A DNA stretch of 39,371 nt from the NCBI GenBank assembly GCA_014534235.1, contig JACVRW010000017.1, forward strand, positions 1 to 39,371, read 5' to 3'. Numbering within the stretch: the first letter of the stretch is position 1; the number at the start of each line of letters is the position of its first letter. Shown here one piece after another: positions 7,610 through 16,321 of this stretch. The translations under genes were made by a program, and so were the position numbers. The notes beneath the pieces were generated by a model. The model saw only the letters and a list, made by a program, of their open reading frames with translations, made no database searches and had not been told where the DNA came from. This DNA comes from Thermoleophilaceae bacterium. GTDB lineage: Bacteria > Actinomycetota > Thermoleophilia > Solirubrobacterales > Thermoleophilaceae.

Positions 7610-9295
7610 CTACTCGCGGACCTTCAGTCCCGCCTCGAGCACGACCCGCGCCGCCGGCGCGGCCGTCTCGCCGCCCGAGCCGGCCCGCACGAACATGACC
7701 CCCATGGCGATGCGCGGCCGACTCGCCGGAGCGAAGGCGGTGAACCAGGCGTCGGTGTTGGAGCCGTCGGCGGCCGCGGCGTTCGGGCCGCGCGTGTCCT
7801 CCAGCTCCGCCGTGCCGGTCTTGCCGGCCACCTTCACGCCCGGGATGGCCGCCGCCGTTCCGGTTCCCGAGGCGACGACGTCGACCATGAGCGACTTGAT
7901 CGTACGGGCGATCCGCGGCGACGTGACCCGCACCCCGCGCTGGCCCTCGCCCGAGGAAAGCGTGGGCGGGTAGCGGACGCCGCCGGCCGCGATCACCTGA
8001 GAGACCGAGGCCATGATGAGGGGGGTGGCGAGCAGCTTCCCCTGGCCGATCGCGGTGGAGGCCACCTCGAGCGGCGTGCGGATCTCGGCGGCAGGCGGCA
8101 GCGTGCTGGCTACCTCTCCGGGGATCGTCGGCTCCTCGTTCCAACCGAACCGCTCAGCGGCGTCCACGAGCCGCTCCGGCCCGACCTTCTCCCCGAGCGG
8201 GGCGAACACAGAGTTGCATGAGTGGGCGAAGCTCTCACGGAAGGTGCCGCCGCAGGCCTCACCGTTCGCGTTCTCGAGCTCGACCCCGTCGATGATCGCG
8301 GCGGTCTGCACCGGGAACTCGTCCCGCGGCTCGACGAGCCCCGCCTCGAGCGCCGCGGTGGTGGTGACGATCTTGAAGGTGGAGCCGGGTGGTTGGGGCG
8401 CCGAGAACGCTATCCCGGCGAGTGCTCGGATCTCGCCGCCCCGGGGATCGAGCGCTGCGATGCCGCCGAAGCGGCCGGCGAGCGCGACCACCGCCGCCTC
8501 CTGGATGCGCGTGTCGATGGTGGTGCGCACGGGGGGCGCCTTCCGTGGCCGCGCCCGCGCCAGCACCCGCCGGCCCGCCAGGAGCTCGCCGCCGGGGTGC
8601 CCCGCGAGGCGGTCCTCGAACGCCTCCTCGAGCCCGCTCCGGCCGACCGGCCAGCGGCGCGGGAACCCGCGCGCATAGAGAGCGTCCCGCTCGCGCCTCG
8701 TCTCCTCGGGCTCCATGCTTCCGGCGATCGAGCCGGCGAGCTCGGGAAGGGGCGAGCTGCGGTCGTCGGCGGGACCCTCGGCCAGGACCTTCCCGTCCCG
8801 GGAGAGGAGCGTCGCGCGCTCGGGCGGCACACTGTCCCTGCGGAGCCGCTCGCCCTCGCGGAGCTCGGGGAACACAAGCCGCGGCTCCCATTCGACGCGC
8901 TCCTGCTCCACCGGCACCAGAAGCTCTCCCCGCAGGCGGCCGAACACGCGCGTTCGGAGCGTCACCGGCACGACGACGGAGCCGTCACGAGTCCCCTCGG
9001 GGGTGGCCGCCGCTACCGCGATGAGCGTCGCGGTGGCGGCCGCCCGTCGGTAGGCACGACGGAACCGCTCGAACGGGTAGGCGGACCGGGCGGACTGGGT
9101 CAGGCGGGTGTACATGGCGCGCTCGTCGCCGCGCTGCCAGGCCTCGGCGAAGTCGCTTGCGGTCCCCTCCTCCGCGGACGCCGCGAGCGAGCCGACGAGC
9201 GCGCCGGCTGCCAGCGCAACGGCGGCCAGCCCGCCCACGGCGGGAAGCGCGCGATGAGTCAGACGCCTGCGGCGCTCGCTGCTGAGGTGAGTCAC
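7610..9295 (-). CDS. Penicillin-binding protein transpeptidase with NTF2-like N-terminal domain
   Basis: A class B penicillin-binding protein of 561 aa that cross-links peptidoglycan outside the membrane. A single signal-anchor helix lies at about residues 15-40. An NTF2-like domain of the MecA N-terminal type (about 45-140, ASDFAEAWQRGDERAMYTRL) follows, then a dimerisation region. The transpeptidase domain carries all three catalytic motifs: SxxK at S305-K308 (PGSTFKIV), SxN at S359-C360-N361 and KTG at 492-494 (KTGTAE). The architecture matches actinobacterial PBPs and MecA-like proteins. The NTF2-like domain alone does not prove beta-lactam resistance. The start is GTG 9295. It diverges from the MarP-like gene across about 70 nt, which would place two envelope genes under neighbouring control. 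Confidence 0.9.
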   Translation of the reverse strand: MTHLSSERRRRLTHRALPAVGGLAAVALAAGALVGSLAASAEEGTASDFAEAWQRGDERAMYTRLTQSARSAYPFERFRRAYRRAAATATLIAVAAATPEGTRDGSVVVPVTLRTRVFGRLRGELLVPVEQERVEWEPRLVFPELREGERLRRDSVPPERATLLSRDGKVLAEGPADDRSSPLPELAGSIAGSMEPEETRRERDALYARGFPRRWPVGRSGLEEAFEDRLAGHPGGELLAGRRVLARARPRKAPPVRTTIDTRIQEAAVVALAGRFGGIAALDPRGGEIRALAGIAFSAPQPPGSTFKIVTTTAALEAGLVEPRDEFPVQTAAIIDGVELENANGEACGGTFRESFAHSCNSVFAPLGEKVGPERLVDAAERFGWNEEPTIPGEVASTLPPAAEIRTPLEVASTAIGQGKLLATPLIMASVSQVIAAGGVRYPPTLSSGEGQRGVRVTSPRIARTIKSLMVDVVASGTGTAAAIPGVKVAGKTGTAELEDTRGPNAAAADGSNTDAWFTAFAPASRPRIAMGVMFVRAGSGGETAAPAARVVLEAGLKVRE

Positions 9296-9349
9296 GGGAG
9301 GGCCGGGCTCGATGGTAGCCCCCGGCTCGGAGCGGCCGCGGCCCGCAGC

Positions 9350-9355
9350 TACGCT
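9350..9355 (+). promoter_or_regulatory. -10-like TACGCT before the MarP-like gene
   Basis: TACGCT ends 11 nt before GTG 9367. No Shine-Dalgarno sequence is visible in the short gap, so transcription is probably leaderless or nearly so. Confidence 0.4.
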
Positions 9356-9366
9356 GCCTCGGGCGC

Positions 9367-10515
9367 GTGACCCCGCTGGACTGGATCATCGTGGCGTTCA
9401 CGGCGCTGATGGCGATCTGGGGTTACGCCCAGGGCCTGATCGTGGGAGCGCTGTCGCTCGCCGGGTTCGCCGGCGGCGCTCTGCTCGGCTCGCGGCTCGG
9501 CCCGCTCGCGCTCGAGGAAGGATCGCGCTCTCCGTACGCGCCGCTCGTCGCCCTGATCGGAGCGCTGGTCCTCGGAGGGATCCTCGCCGCCGGCCTCGAG
9601 CTGCTCGGGTTCCGCCTGCGTCACCGCCTGGGGAGCACGCTGGGGGCCGTCGACGGCGTCGCCGGGGCGGTCCTCGTGGGTTGCCTCGCGCTCGGGTTCG
9701 CCTGGATCGGCGGCGCCGTCGCGCTCCATACCCCCGGCGCGAGCGAGCTGCGCGAGCCGATCCAGCGCTCGGCGATCCTGCGCGAGCTGAACGAGCGGCT
9801 GCCGCCGTCCGGCCCGATTCTCCAGGCGCTCGCGCGGTTCGACCCGTTCCCGCGGGTCCAAGGGCCCGCGCCCGACGTTCGGCCGCCGGACGCGGCCATC
9901 GCGCGCGACCCGGACGTCGACCACGCCGGGCGCAGCGTGGTGAAGGTGCTCGGCACCGCCTGCGGGCTGGGCGTGCAGGGGTCCGGCTGGGTCGCCGGCG
10001 ACGGCGTGGTAGTCACGAACGCGCACGTCGTAGCCGGCCAGGACGACACCACCGTTCAGGTTCGGGGGGAGGGCCCGCCGCTCGACGCCGAGGCGATCTG
10101 GTTCGACCCGCGAAACGACCTCGCGATCCTGCGCGTCGATGGCGTCTCGGGCGCTCCGCCCCTGCGGATGAACGAGGGCGCGGGAGCGGGCACCGCGGCG
10201 GCGATCCTCGGCTTCCCGGAGAACGGCCCCTACGACGTCCGTCCGGGGCGACTCGGACAGACCACGACGGCGATCAGCCAGGACGCCTACGGGCGGGGGC
10301 CGGTGCGGCGCTCGATCACATCCGTGCGCGGCCTCGTGCGGTCCGGCAACTCGGGCGGCCCGGCGGTGGACGGCGCCGGGCGGGTGGTTGCCACGATCTT
10401 CGCCGCATCCGTATCGGACGGCGGCCAGAGCGGCTTCGGCGTGCCGGACTCCATCGTTCGAGAGGCCCTCGGGCGAGCGGCGGGCCCGGTGGATACCGGC
10501 CCGTGCGCCCGCTAG
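9367..10515 (+). CDS. MarP-like membrane serine protease (CvpA domain plus trypsin-like protease)
   Basis: A 382-aa protein with a CvpA/colicin V production-type N-terminus of about four membrane helices (residues about 5-125), then a chymotrypsin-fold protease domain. The catalytic triad reads H220 in VVVTNAHVVAG, D251 in FDPRNDLAILRV and S329 in RSGNSGGPAV. C199 and C380 sit where the mycobacterial MarP disulphide is found, and that bond regulates activity there. MarP is a periplasmic protease linked to acid and oxidative stress survival; the same role here is inference. The start is GTG 9367. The stop codon interlocks with the stop of the convergent patatin gene in CTAG at 10512-10515. Confidence 0.88.
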   Translation: MTPLDWIIVAFTALMAIWGYAQGLIVGALSLAGFAGGALLGSRLGPLALEEGSRSPYAPLVALIGALVLGGILAAGLELLGFRLRHRLGSTLGAVDGVAGAVLVGCLALGFAWIGGAVALHTPGASELREPIQRSAILRELNERLPPSGPILQALARFDPFPRVQGPAPDVRPPDAAIARDPDVDHAGRSVVKVLGTACGLGVQGSGWVAGDGVVVTNAHVVAGQDDTTVQVRGEGPPLDAEAIWFDPRNDLAILRVDGVSGAPPLRMNEGAGAGTAAAILGFPENGPYDVRPGRLGQTTTAISQDAYGRGPVRRSITSVRGLVRSGNSGGPAVDGAGRVVATIFAASVSDGGQSGFGVPDSIVREALGRAAGPVDTGPCAR

Positions 10516-11420
10516 AGGAGGCCGATCACCGCGTCCAGGTCCGCGTCCCGCGCCGCGATCAGCTCCTCTGCGTGCGCTCGGAGCCGGCGCAGGTTCTCCT
10601 CGCTCGCGTCGTCGAGGTCGTCGCTGGCGCGGGTCAGCTCGACCTGGAACCGCCAGTAGCGCCGCTCGCCGAGCAGTTGCCGAAGCTGGAAATCGACCGC
10701 GTCCGAGATCCCGTCGAACGCCACGTCCAGTATCGGCCGCGCCCACTCGAGCAGGCCCCAGTCCTCGATCTCGGAGAAGCTGCGCCGCCGGGTGCGCTCG
10801 CCGGTGCCAAGCGAGAGCAGCACGACCTCGGTGCTCGGCTCAGAGCGCCGCACCTCCGCGAAGGCCGCCATCGCCGGGTTGACGGCGAAGACGCCGCCGT
10901 CGATCAGAGCGCGGCCGTCGACCGCCAACGGCTCGAAGTAGGTCGGCGCCGCGGAGGTCGCGCGCGCCACCACGGACAGTGGGAAGTCCTCCTCGGCGCT
11001 CCGGCGTGCCTTCGTGGTCTTGAAGAAGTAGGGGCCGGGGGCGGACATGTCGTAGGCGGGGACGATCAGGTCGGGGCGCGCCTGGCTCAGTTGCTTCTCC
11101 GCAAGGAAGCGCGCGAGCGTGCGGTCGAGCGCCGCCGAGTCGTACTTCTCGTCGAGGAGGCCTTCGCCGCTTCTGATCCGCTGGAAGATCGAGCGGTCGA
11201 AGATCTCCGGGCCCTCCTCGGTGTAGAGCGTGACGATCCGGGACGCCGGCAGCGGGTCGGGCGCGCAGAGGGCGCACGCGAGTATGCCGCCGGTCGAGGT
11301 GCCCGCGATCAGGTCGAACAGCTGGAAGGCCCCGCGCCCCGCGCGGCGCTCAAGCTCGGCGAGCACGAGTGCGGGGATGAGGCCGCGGATGCCGCCTCCG
11401 TCGATCGACAGCACGCGCAT
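10512..11420 (-). CDS. Patatin-like phospholipase
   Basis: A 302-aa lipid acyl hydrolase of the patatin family, using a Ser-Asp dyad. The N-terminus MRVLSIDGGGIRGLIPALVL contains the oxyanion motif GGGIRG. The nucleophile elbow is GTSTGG in DLIAGTSTGGILACAL, and the catalytic Asp lies in ALIDGGVFAVNPAMAA (DGG). ATG 11420 begins exactly at the conserved start, so longer in-frame starts up to 11564 are rejected. A -10-like TACCTT ends 7 nt before this ATG. There is no signal peptide, so the enzyme is probably cytoplasmic and could act on membrane or storage lipids. It diverges from the lysyl-oxidase-like gene with only 19 nt between the two start codons. Confidence 0.9.
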   Translation of the reverse strand: MRVLSIDGGGIRGLIPALVLAELERRAGRGAFQLFDLIAGTSTGGILACALCAPDPLPASRIVTLYTEEGPEIFDRSIFQRIRSGEGLLDEKYDSAALDRTLARFLAEKQLSQARPDLIVPAYDMSAPGPYFFKTTKARRSAEEDFPLSVVARATSAAPTYFEPLAVDGRALIDGGVFAVNPAMAAFAEVRRSEPSTEVVLLSLGTGERTRRRSFSEIEDWGLLEWARPILDVAFDGISDAVDFQLRQLLGERRYWRFQVELTRASDDLDDASEENLRRLRAHAEELIAARDADLDAVIGLL

Positions 11421-11439
11421 GCCGTCGAAGGTAACCGGT

Positions 11440-12291
11440 ATGAATGTCGGGGTGCGTGCCGTGGAGGTGACCTTGCTCGCCGCCGTCGCGGCGGCGACCG
11501 CCGGCTTTGACGACCCGCCGGCCGGGGCGGCGCAGCGGGTGCAGGTCGAGCCGAACCCATGCATCGCCGCGGAGGCCGCCGTGCTCCGCTGCCCCGACCT
11601 CGTGATGCGGCGGCCCTACGGGCTCTACACCGACCGGCTGACGAAGCCGGGGCGCACCGTCCTTCGCGGGGGGAACGTGATCGACAGCATCGGGCGGGGC
11701 CCCGCGGAGCTCCGCGGCGTCAGGACGAGCCGCCGGTACATGCGCGCCTATCAGCGGATCTACGCGCGGCGCGGCGGACGAATCGACGTCAACACGGGAG
11801 CCCGGCTCGAATTCAAGTTCGCCCACCAGCACCGCTACTGGTGGAAGTTCGAGCACGCGGCGCGCTTCGAGCTGTGGCGAGTCGACGGGCGCGGGCGGCG
11901 AACCCGCAGGGTGCGCACGGGACCGAAGGTCGCCTATTGCCTCCGCGACCTGACTCATACCCGGCCGCGGCTGCCGCGCTCGCCGTGGCGGGCGGTCTAC
12001 CCGGCGTGCAGCACCGACCCAGGCCGGCGGCGAGTGACGCTCGGCACCTCCGTGGGCTGGGCCGACGTCTACCCGCCGGCGTACCCGGAGCAATGGATCG
12101 ACGTGACCGGCCTCCGCGGCTGCTTCGCGTACGTTCACACGGCCGATCCGAAGAACGGCGTCTACGAGTCGAACGAGGACAACAACCGAGCGCAGGTCAT
12201 CGTCCGCCTGCCGTTCCGCCGTGGCCACCGGCGGGGAGGCTGCCCGGGGAGGGACGTGGGGCGCCGCTTCGAGCCGGGCGACTACTACTAA
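11440..12291 (+). CDS. Secreted lysyl-oxidase-like protein with an altered copper motif
   Basis: A 283-aa protein with an N-terminal secretion signal (VEVTLLAAVAAATAG) and a domain resembling bacterial lysyl oxidases. The core is LEFKFAHQHRYWWKFEHAAR, FELW, then VAYCLRDL, SVGWADVYPPAYPEQWIDVT and the closing HTADPKNGVYESNEDNN. Lysyl oxidases are copper amine oxidases that oxidise lysine side chains. Their copper site is an alternating His run (H-x-H-x-H). Here the run reads H129-Q-H131-R-Y133-W-W135, so only two His remain. Catalytic competence is therefore doubtful. ATG 11440 is used; GTG 11452 or 11461 would also give a signal peptide. The Asn-rich C-terminal motif resembles calcium- or CARDB-like repeats. 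It is followed by a small gene relic. Confidence 0.75.
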   Translation: MNVGVRAVEVTLLAAVAAATAGFDDPPAGAAQRVQVEPNPCIAAEAAVLRCPDLVMRRPYGLYTDRLTKPGRTVLRGGNVIDSIGRGPAELRGVRTSRRYMRAYQRIYARRGGRIDVNTGARLEFKFAHQHRYWWKFEHAARFELWRVDGRGRRTRRVRTGPKVAYCLRDLTHTRPRLPRSPWRAVYPACSTDPGRRRVTLGTSVGWADVYPPAYPEQWIDVTGLRGCFAYVHTADPKNGVYESNEDNNRAQVIVRLPFRRGHRRGGCPGRDVGRRFEPGDYY

Positions 12292-12319
12292 TCGGGCCGA
12301 GCGGCGCCATCCAGTGACG

Positions 12320-12511
12320 CCTGCGTGAGCAGGCGGAGGTCCCGTTCGGCCACGTCCGCCGGGTCCTCATGACGCGGGACTTCAACCGCTCGACCCGAAC
12401 ATCCTCTAGTTCGAGTTCTACGCCCGCGGCGCCGGGCCGGTGCTCGCCCTCGGCGTGTCCGGAGGAGGCGACCGCGAGGAGCTCGTCCGCTTCCGAAGGG
12501 GCCGGCGCTGA
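12320..12511 (+). pseudogene. Small gene relic with a frameshift and a nonsense codon
   Basis: In the gap after the lysyl-oxidase-like gene the plus strand encodes REQAEVPFGHVRRVLMTRDF in one frame. After a 1-nt loss near 12386 it continues as PLDPNIL, a TAG at 12407-12409, then FEFYARGAGPVLALGVSGGG and DREELVRFRR up to TGA 12509-12511. Joined, the two pieces read like the C-terminus of a small conserved bacterial protein that follows the pattern of a tag, TRD, PLDP, FYARGxGPVL and GGxREELVRF. I cannot give it a name. No start codon or upstream portion is recognisable, so only the 3' part of the gene remains. Confidence 0.55.
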
Positions 12512-12549
12512 GGCGCCGCGGCGGGCCGGCGGCCGCTGTGGGCACGGCC

Positions 12550-13971
12550 TTAGCGTCCCACGTGCATTCCGAGCGCGCGCGGCGCGCGGCACACCGCCTT
12601 GGTCACGGGGTCGGCGCGCCGCCCGCGCTCCTCTGCCCGCTCCCGGCGGATCAGCGCCGAGCGCACGGCGGAGCCGCCGAGCCACGCGAGCGGCTCCGGC
12701 GGGACCACGGCCCCGGGTCCCGAGTCGACGATCGGGAGGCGGGTCGCTTCGTCCCGGCGGTCGAGCGCGAGCCCGGCGAGGACGCGGCCGGCGAGGTGGG
12801 ACGGGCCCACACCGTTGCCGGTGTAACCGAACGCGAAGTGGACGGGCGCGCCGGGCAGCGTGCCGAGCTGCGGAATGCGGCTTGGCGAGACGTCGATCGG
12901 ACCACCCCAGGCATGGGTCACGCGTCGGGTCCGCAGGGCGGGGAAGACACGTACGAGGTCGGCGCGAACCCGGGCGGCGACCGCGCCGTCCGCCTCGACC
13001 CGCCGGTCGAGGCGCGCCCCGTAGGCGAGCCGGCCGCCGCCCCAGCCGAAGAGGATTCGCCCGTCGCGCGTGGTGCGGAAGTAGTGGACGAGCGTGCGGG
13101 AGTCGGTGATGCACTCGCCGCCCGCCCAGCCGAGCTCCGCCAGCACGTCCGGCACCGGCTCGGTCAGCACGATATGCGATGAGGTGACCGAGAGCCGGCT
13201 CCGCAGGGCCCGGACGCCCCGGGCCGCCGGCCCAACCGCCAGCACCGCCGAGCGCGCTCGCACGCGGCCGGCCGCAGTCTCCGCGACCACGCCGCCCGGC
13301 CCTCCCCGAAGCGCCCGCACGCTCGAGTGCTCGAATAGGTGCGCGCCCCGCGAGACGAGCCGACGGCGGAGTCCGAGCGCGAGCCGCGCCGGCTGAACCG
13401 TCGCGAAATCGGGGATCAGGACTCCGCCCCGGAAGACCGGGGAGGAGCACCGGGCCCGCACGCCCGCGGGCGAGAGCTCGACCACCCGCTCAGGCGATCC
13501 GAGGGCGGCGGCCGCTCGCGCCGCCCGCCCGCCCACCGCGTCGAACGCGGGAGCGGTCGAGACGCAGATGTACCCGGACTGGTCGAACCAGACGTCGACG
13601 TCGTGCGAGCGGCACCAGTCGCCGACCGCGCTCACCGCCGCGCTCGACGCGTCGAGCAGCGCCCGGGCGGGGGCGTCGCCGAACCGGTCGCGGATGTCCG
13701 CCGCGCGCCTCCACATCGACTCGCAGAACCCGCCGTTGCGGCCGCTCGGGCCGTGGCCACAGACTCGGGCCTCGAGCAGCGCCACCCGCGCGCCGGAGTC
13801 GAGCAGATGCCAGGCCGCCCACATGCCGGTGTAGCCGCCCCCGATCACGACCACATCGGCGTCCACGGAGCCGTCCAGCGCGGGCCGAGGGTCGACCCCC
13901 CCGGCCTCCTCCAGCCACCACCCGGTGGCAGTGTGGCTCCCTATCTGCTTGTCTTGAGAAGGGATGGGCAA
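12550..13971 (-). CDS. FAD-dependent oxidoreductase (DAO/glycine oxidase-like)
   Basis: A flavoprotein of the D-amino-acid-oxidase superfamily that oxidises an amine or hydroxy-acid. The Rossmann motif is VDADVVVIGGGYTGMWAAWH, followed by the ribose-binding ALLEARVCGHGPSGRNGGF. Substrate-domain strands include SHIVLTEPVPDVLAELGW, RILFGWGGGRLAYGAR and the C-terminal flavin contact HFAFGYTGNGVGPSHLAG. The family's usual N-terminal TGWWLEEAGG lies upstream of the Rossmann motif, so the GTG at 13866 is too late. Upstream, only TTG 13971 (8-nt overlap with topB) or ATG 14040 (77-nt overlap) are in frame. I took TTG, but the start is unsettled. Substrate unknown. Confidence 0.82.
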   Translation of the reverse strand: MPIPSQDKQIGSHTATGWWLEEAGGVDPRPALDGSVDADVVVIGGGYTGMWAAWHLLDSGARVALLEARVCGHGPSGRNGGFCESMWRRAADIRDRFGDAPARALLDASSAAVSAVGDWCRSHDVDVWFDQSGYICVSTAPAFDAVGGRAARAAAALGSPERVVELSPAGVRARCSSPVFRGGVLIPDFATVQPARLALGLRRRLVSRGAHLFEHSSVRALRGGPGGVVAETAAGRVRARSAVLAVGPAARGVRALRSRLSVTSSHIVLTEPVPDVLAELGWAGGECITDSRTLVHYFRTTRDGRILFGWGGGRLAYGARLDRRVEADGAVAARVRADLVRVFPALRTRRVTHAWGGPIDVSPSRIPQLGTLPGAPVHFAFGYTGNGVGPSHLAGRVLAGLALDRRDEATRLPIVDSGPGAVVPPEPLAWLGGSAVRSALIRRERAEERGRRADPVTKAVCRAPRALGMHVGR

Positions 13972-16321
13972 GACACTAGTAATCGCCGAGAAGCCGTCGG
14001 TTGCGCGCGATCTCGCGGCCGCGCTGCCGGGTTCCTTCACGCAGGCCAGAGAGAAGACCCACCTGATAGGGGACGACTACGTGGTCACGTGGGCCGTCGG
14101 CCACCTCGTGGGTCTGGCCGAGCCCGACGCGTACGACCCGAAGCTCAAGAAGTGGCGCTTCGCCGACCTACCGATCCTCCCCAGCGAGTTCAAGCTCGTT
14201 CCGAACGACGAGCGCGCTGCGAAGCAGCTGAACGCGATCCACCGGCTGATGGGCGACGACGAGATCGACGAGATCGTGAACGCCTGCGACGCCGGCCGCG
14301 AGGGCGAGCTCATCTTCGCCTACCTCTACGAGACAGCGCCGGTGAAGAAGCCGGTCAGGCGCCTGTGGCTCTCCTCGATGACGAAGAGTGCGATCCAGGA
14401 CGCCTTCCGGCACCTGCGCTCGGGTGGGGAGATGAAGCCGCTCGAGGCCGCGGCGAGGTCCCGGTCGGAGGCGGACTGGGTGGTCGGCATGAACGCCACG
14501 CGCGCCGCGTCGATCCGCCTCCGAGCTGCGTTCGACGGCGCCGTCTCGCTCGGACGCGTGCAGACGCCCACGCTCGCGCTGGTGGCGCGGCGAGAGGAGG
14601 AGATCAGGGCGTTCAAGCCGGAGCCGTACTGGCTCGTGGAGGCCCGGTTTGCCGCGAGCGGCGAGCGCCTCTACCTCGGCCGCTACCTCGGCGGCAAGCG
14701 GCTCACGAGCGAGGACGACGCGAAGGCGATCGTCGACGCCTGCGTCGGCCAGCCCGGCGAGATCACGAAGCTGGAGCGCAAAGAGGAGCGCGAGCGGCCG
14801 CAGCTCCTCTACGACCTCACCTCGCTCCAGCGCCACGCCAACACGCGATACGGCTTCTCCGCCCGCCGCACGCTGGCGGCGGCGCAGCGCCTGTACGAGG
14901 AGCACAAGGCGATCACGTACCCCCGCACGAACTCGCGCTTTTTGACCGGCGACATGGTGGCCGAGATCAAGCCGACCGCCGAACTCGTCGGGCGGAACGG
15001 GGCCTATGCCCGCGCCGCCGAGTACGTCACCTCGCTCGAGCGGCTTCCGCTTCAGCGGGTGGTCAACGACAAGAAGGTCGAGGACCACCACGCGATCATT
15101 CCCACGCGCTCCGAGCACAACCTGGGACGGATGGGTCAGGACGAGCTGAAGCTCTACGACCTGGTCGGCAAGCGGTTCCTCGCGGTCTTCCATCCGGACG
15201 CGGTCTTCGAGCGCACCCGCGTCGAGACCACCGTCAGGGGGAACGTCTTCCGGACGAGCGGCCGGCGGCTTCTCGAGCCGGGCTGGCGGGCCGTCTACGG
15301 TGACGAGGCGGATCCCGATCGGGTCGAGGACGACTCCGGCGGCGACCAGCTTCTGCCGAAGCTCGAGCAGGGCGAGAGGGTCGAGACGCGCTCCGTGGAG
15401 CCCCTGCGGAAGGAGACCCAGCCGCCGCGGCGGTACACCGACGCCTCGCTCCTCGCGGCCATGGAAACCGCGGGCAGGGAGGTCGAGGACCCCGAGCTCC
15501 GCGAGGCGATGAAGGACTCCGGCATCGGCACGCCCGCGACCCGGGCGGCGATCATCGAGCGCCTTGTGGACGTCGGCTACATCGAGCGCGAGGGACGCTC
15601 GCTCAGCGCCACCGACAAGGGCATCCAGGTGATCCGCCTCATGAACGGGCACCCGTTGACCTCCCCGGAGCTCACCGGGAGCTGGGAGAAGCGGCTCGGC
15701 CTCATCGAGCACGGCGAGGACACGCGTCCGGCGTTCATGCGCGACATCGCGAGCTTCACCACCGAGACCGTGCAGGAGCTCGACAAGCTGAAGGGCGTTC
15801 GGATCGAGCGCGCCAAGCTCGGCCCCTGCCCGATCTGCGGGCGCGAGGTCACCGAGAACCGCAAGGGCTACTCGTGCTGGTCGAGGGACGATCCCGGCTG
15901 CGGCTTCGTGATCTGGAAGCGCAAGGCGGGCAAGACGCTGCCGGTGGCCGTGGCGAAGGAGCTGATCGAGTCGCTGCGGCGCTCCCGCGAGGCCGGCGAG
16001 GAGCCCGGCGTCGGCCGCACCGCCAAGCCCGTGCCCGGTTTCCGCGGCCGCTCCGGCCGCACCTTCCGCGCCAAGCTCAAGCTCGAGCAGGACGAGGAGG
16101 GCAGGTGGCGCGTCGACTTCGACGAGGACTGGGCCAAGGAGCCGCCCAAGGACGAGTCCGAGGAGGACCGCGGCGGAGGCGACGCCGGGGCGCGGCGCGA
16201 GGAGGCCGGGGTAGAGGCCGCCGCCGGGCACTCGCGTGCGCCCCGGGAACGGTCCATCCGTGACGCCGGCAACGGCGATGGCGCGCGGTTCGCGCCGCAG
16301 AGACCGGCGCGGGCGCGCTAG
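13964..16321 (+). CDS. topB: Type IA DNA topoisomerase (topoisomerase III-like)
   Basis: A 785-aa type IA topoisomerase, which passes one DNA strand through a break in the other via a 5'-phosphotyrosine. The N-terminus MGKTLVIAEKPSVARDLAAA, with metal-site E9, and DAGREGE (D109 to E113, in NACDAGREGELIF) make up the Toprim site. Y319 in AITYPRTNSRFL is the active-site tyrosine. The DSGIGTPATRA motif of TopB-like enzymes is present. A C-terminal zinc ribbon (CPICGREVTENRKGYSCW to PGCGF, about residues 621-650) is followed by a charged low-complexity tail of about 130 residues. ATG 13964 has AGAAGGG just upstream. It may replace or supplement a canonical TopA elsewhere. Its stop interlocks with that of the next gene in CTAG. 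Confidence 0.92.
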   Translation: MGKTLVIAEKPSVARDLAAALPGSFTQAREKTHLIGDDYVVTWAVGHLVGLAEPDAYDPKLKKWRFADLPILPSEFKLVPNDERAAKQLNAIHRLMGDDEIDEIVNACDAGREGELIFAYLYETAPVKKPVRRLWLSSMTKSAIQDAFRHLRSGGEMKPLEAAARSRSEADWVVGMNATRAASIRLRAAFDGAVSLGRVQTPTLALVARREEEIRAFKPEPYWLVEARFAASGERLYLGRYLGGKRLTSEDDAKAIVDACVGQPGEITKLERKEERERPQLLYDLTSLQRHANTRYGFSARRTLAAAQRLYEEHKAITYPRTNSRFLTGDMVAEIKPTAELVGRNGAYARAAEYVTSLERLPLQRVVNDKKVEDHHAIIPTRSEHNLGRMGQDELKLYDLVGKRFLAVFHPDAVFERTRVETTVRGNVFRTSGRRLLEPGWRAVYGDEADPDRVEDDSGGDQLLPKLEQGERVETRSVEPLRKETQPPRRYTDASLLAAMETAGREVEDPELREAMKDSGIGTPATRAAIIERLVDVGYIEREGRSLSATDKGIQVIRLMNGHPLTSPELTGSWEKRLGLIEHGEDTRPAFMRDIASFTTETVQELDKLKGVRIERAKLGPCPICGREVTENRKGYSCWSRDDPGCGFVIWKRKAGKTLPVAVAKELIESLRRSREAGEEPGVGRTAKPVPGFRGRSGRTFRAKLKLEQDEEGRWRVDFDEDWAKEPPKDESEEDRGGGDAGARREEAGVEAAAGHSRAPRERSIRDAGNGDGARFAPQRPARAR

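Noticed and set aside
9312-11510. A 732-codon plus-strand frame across the MarP-like and patatin genes.
   Set aside because: It runs out of frame with one real gene and antisense to another, with Arg/Ala/Gly-rich content only.
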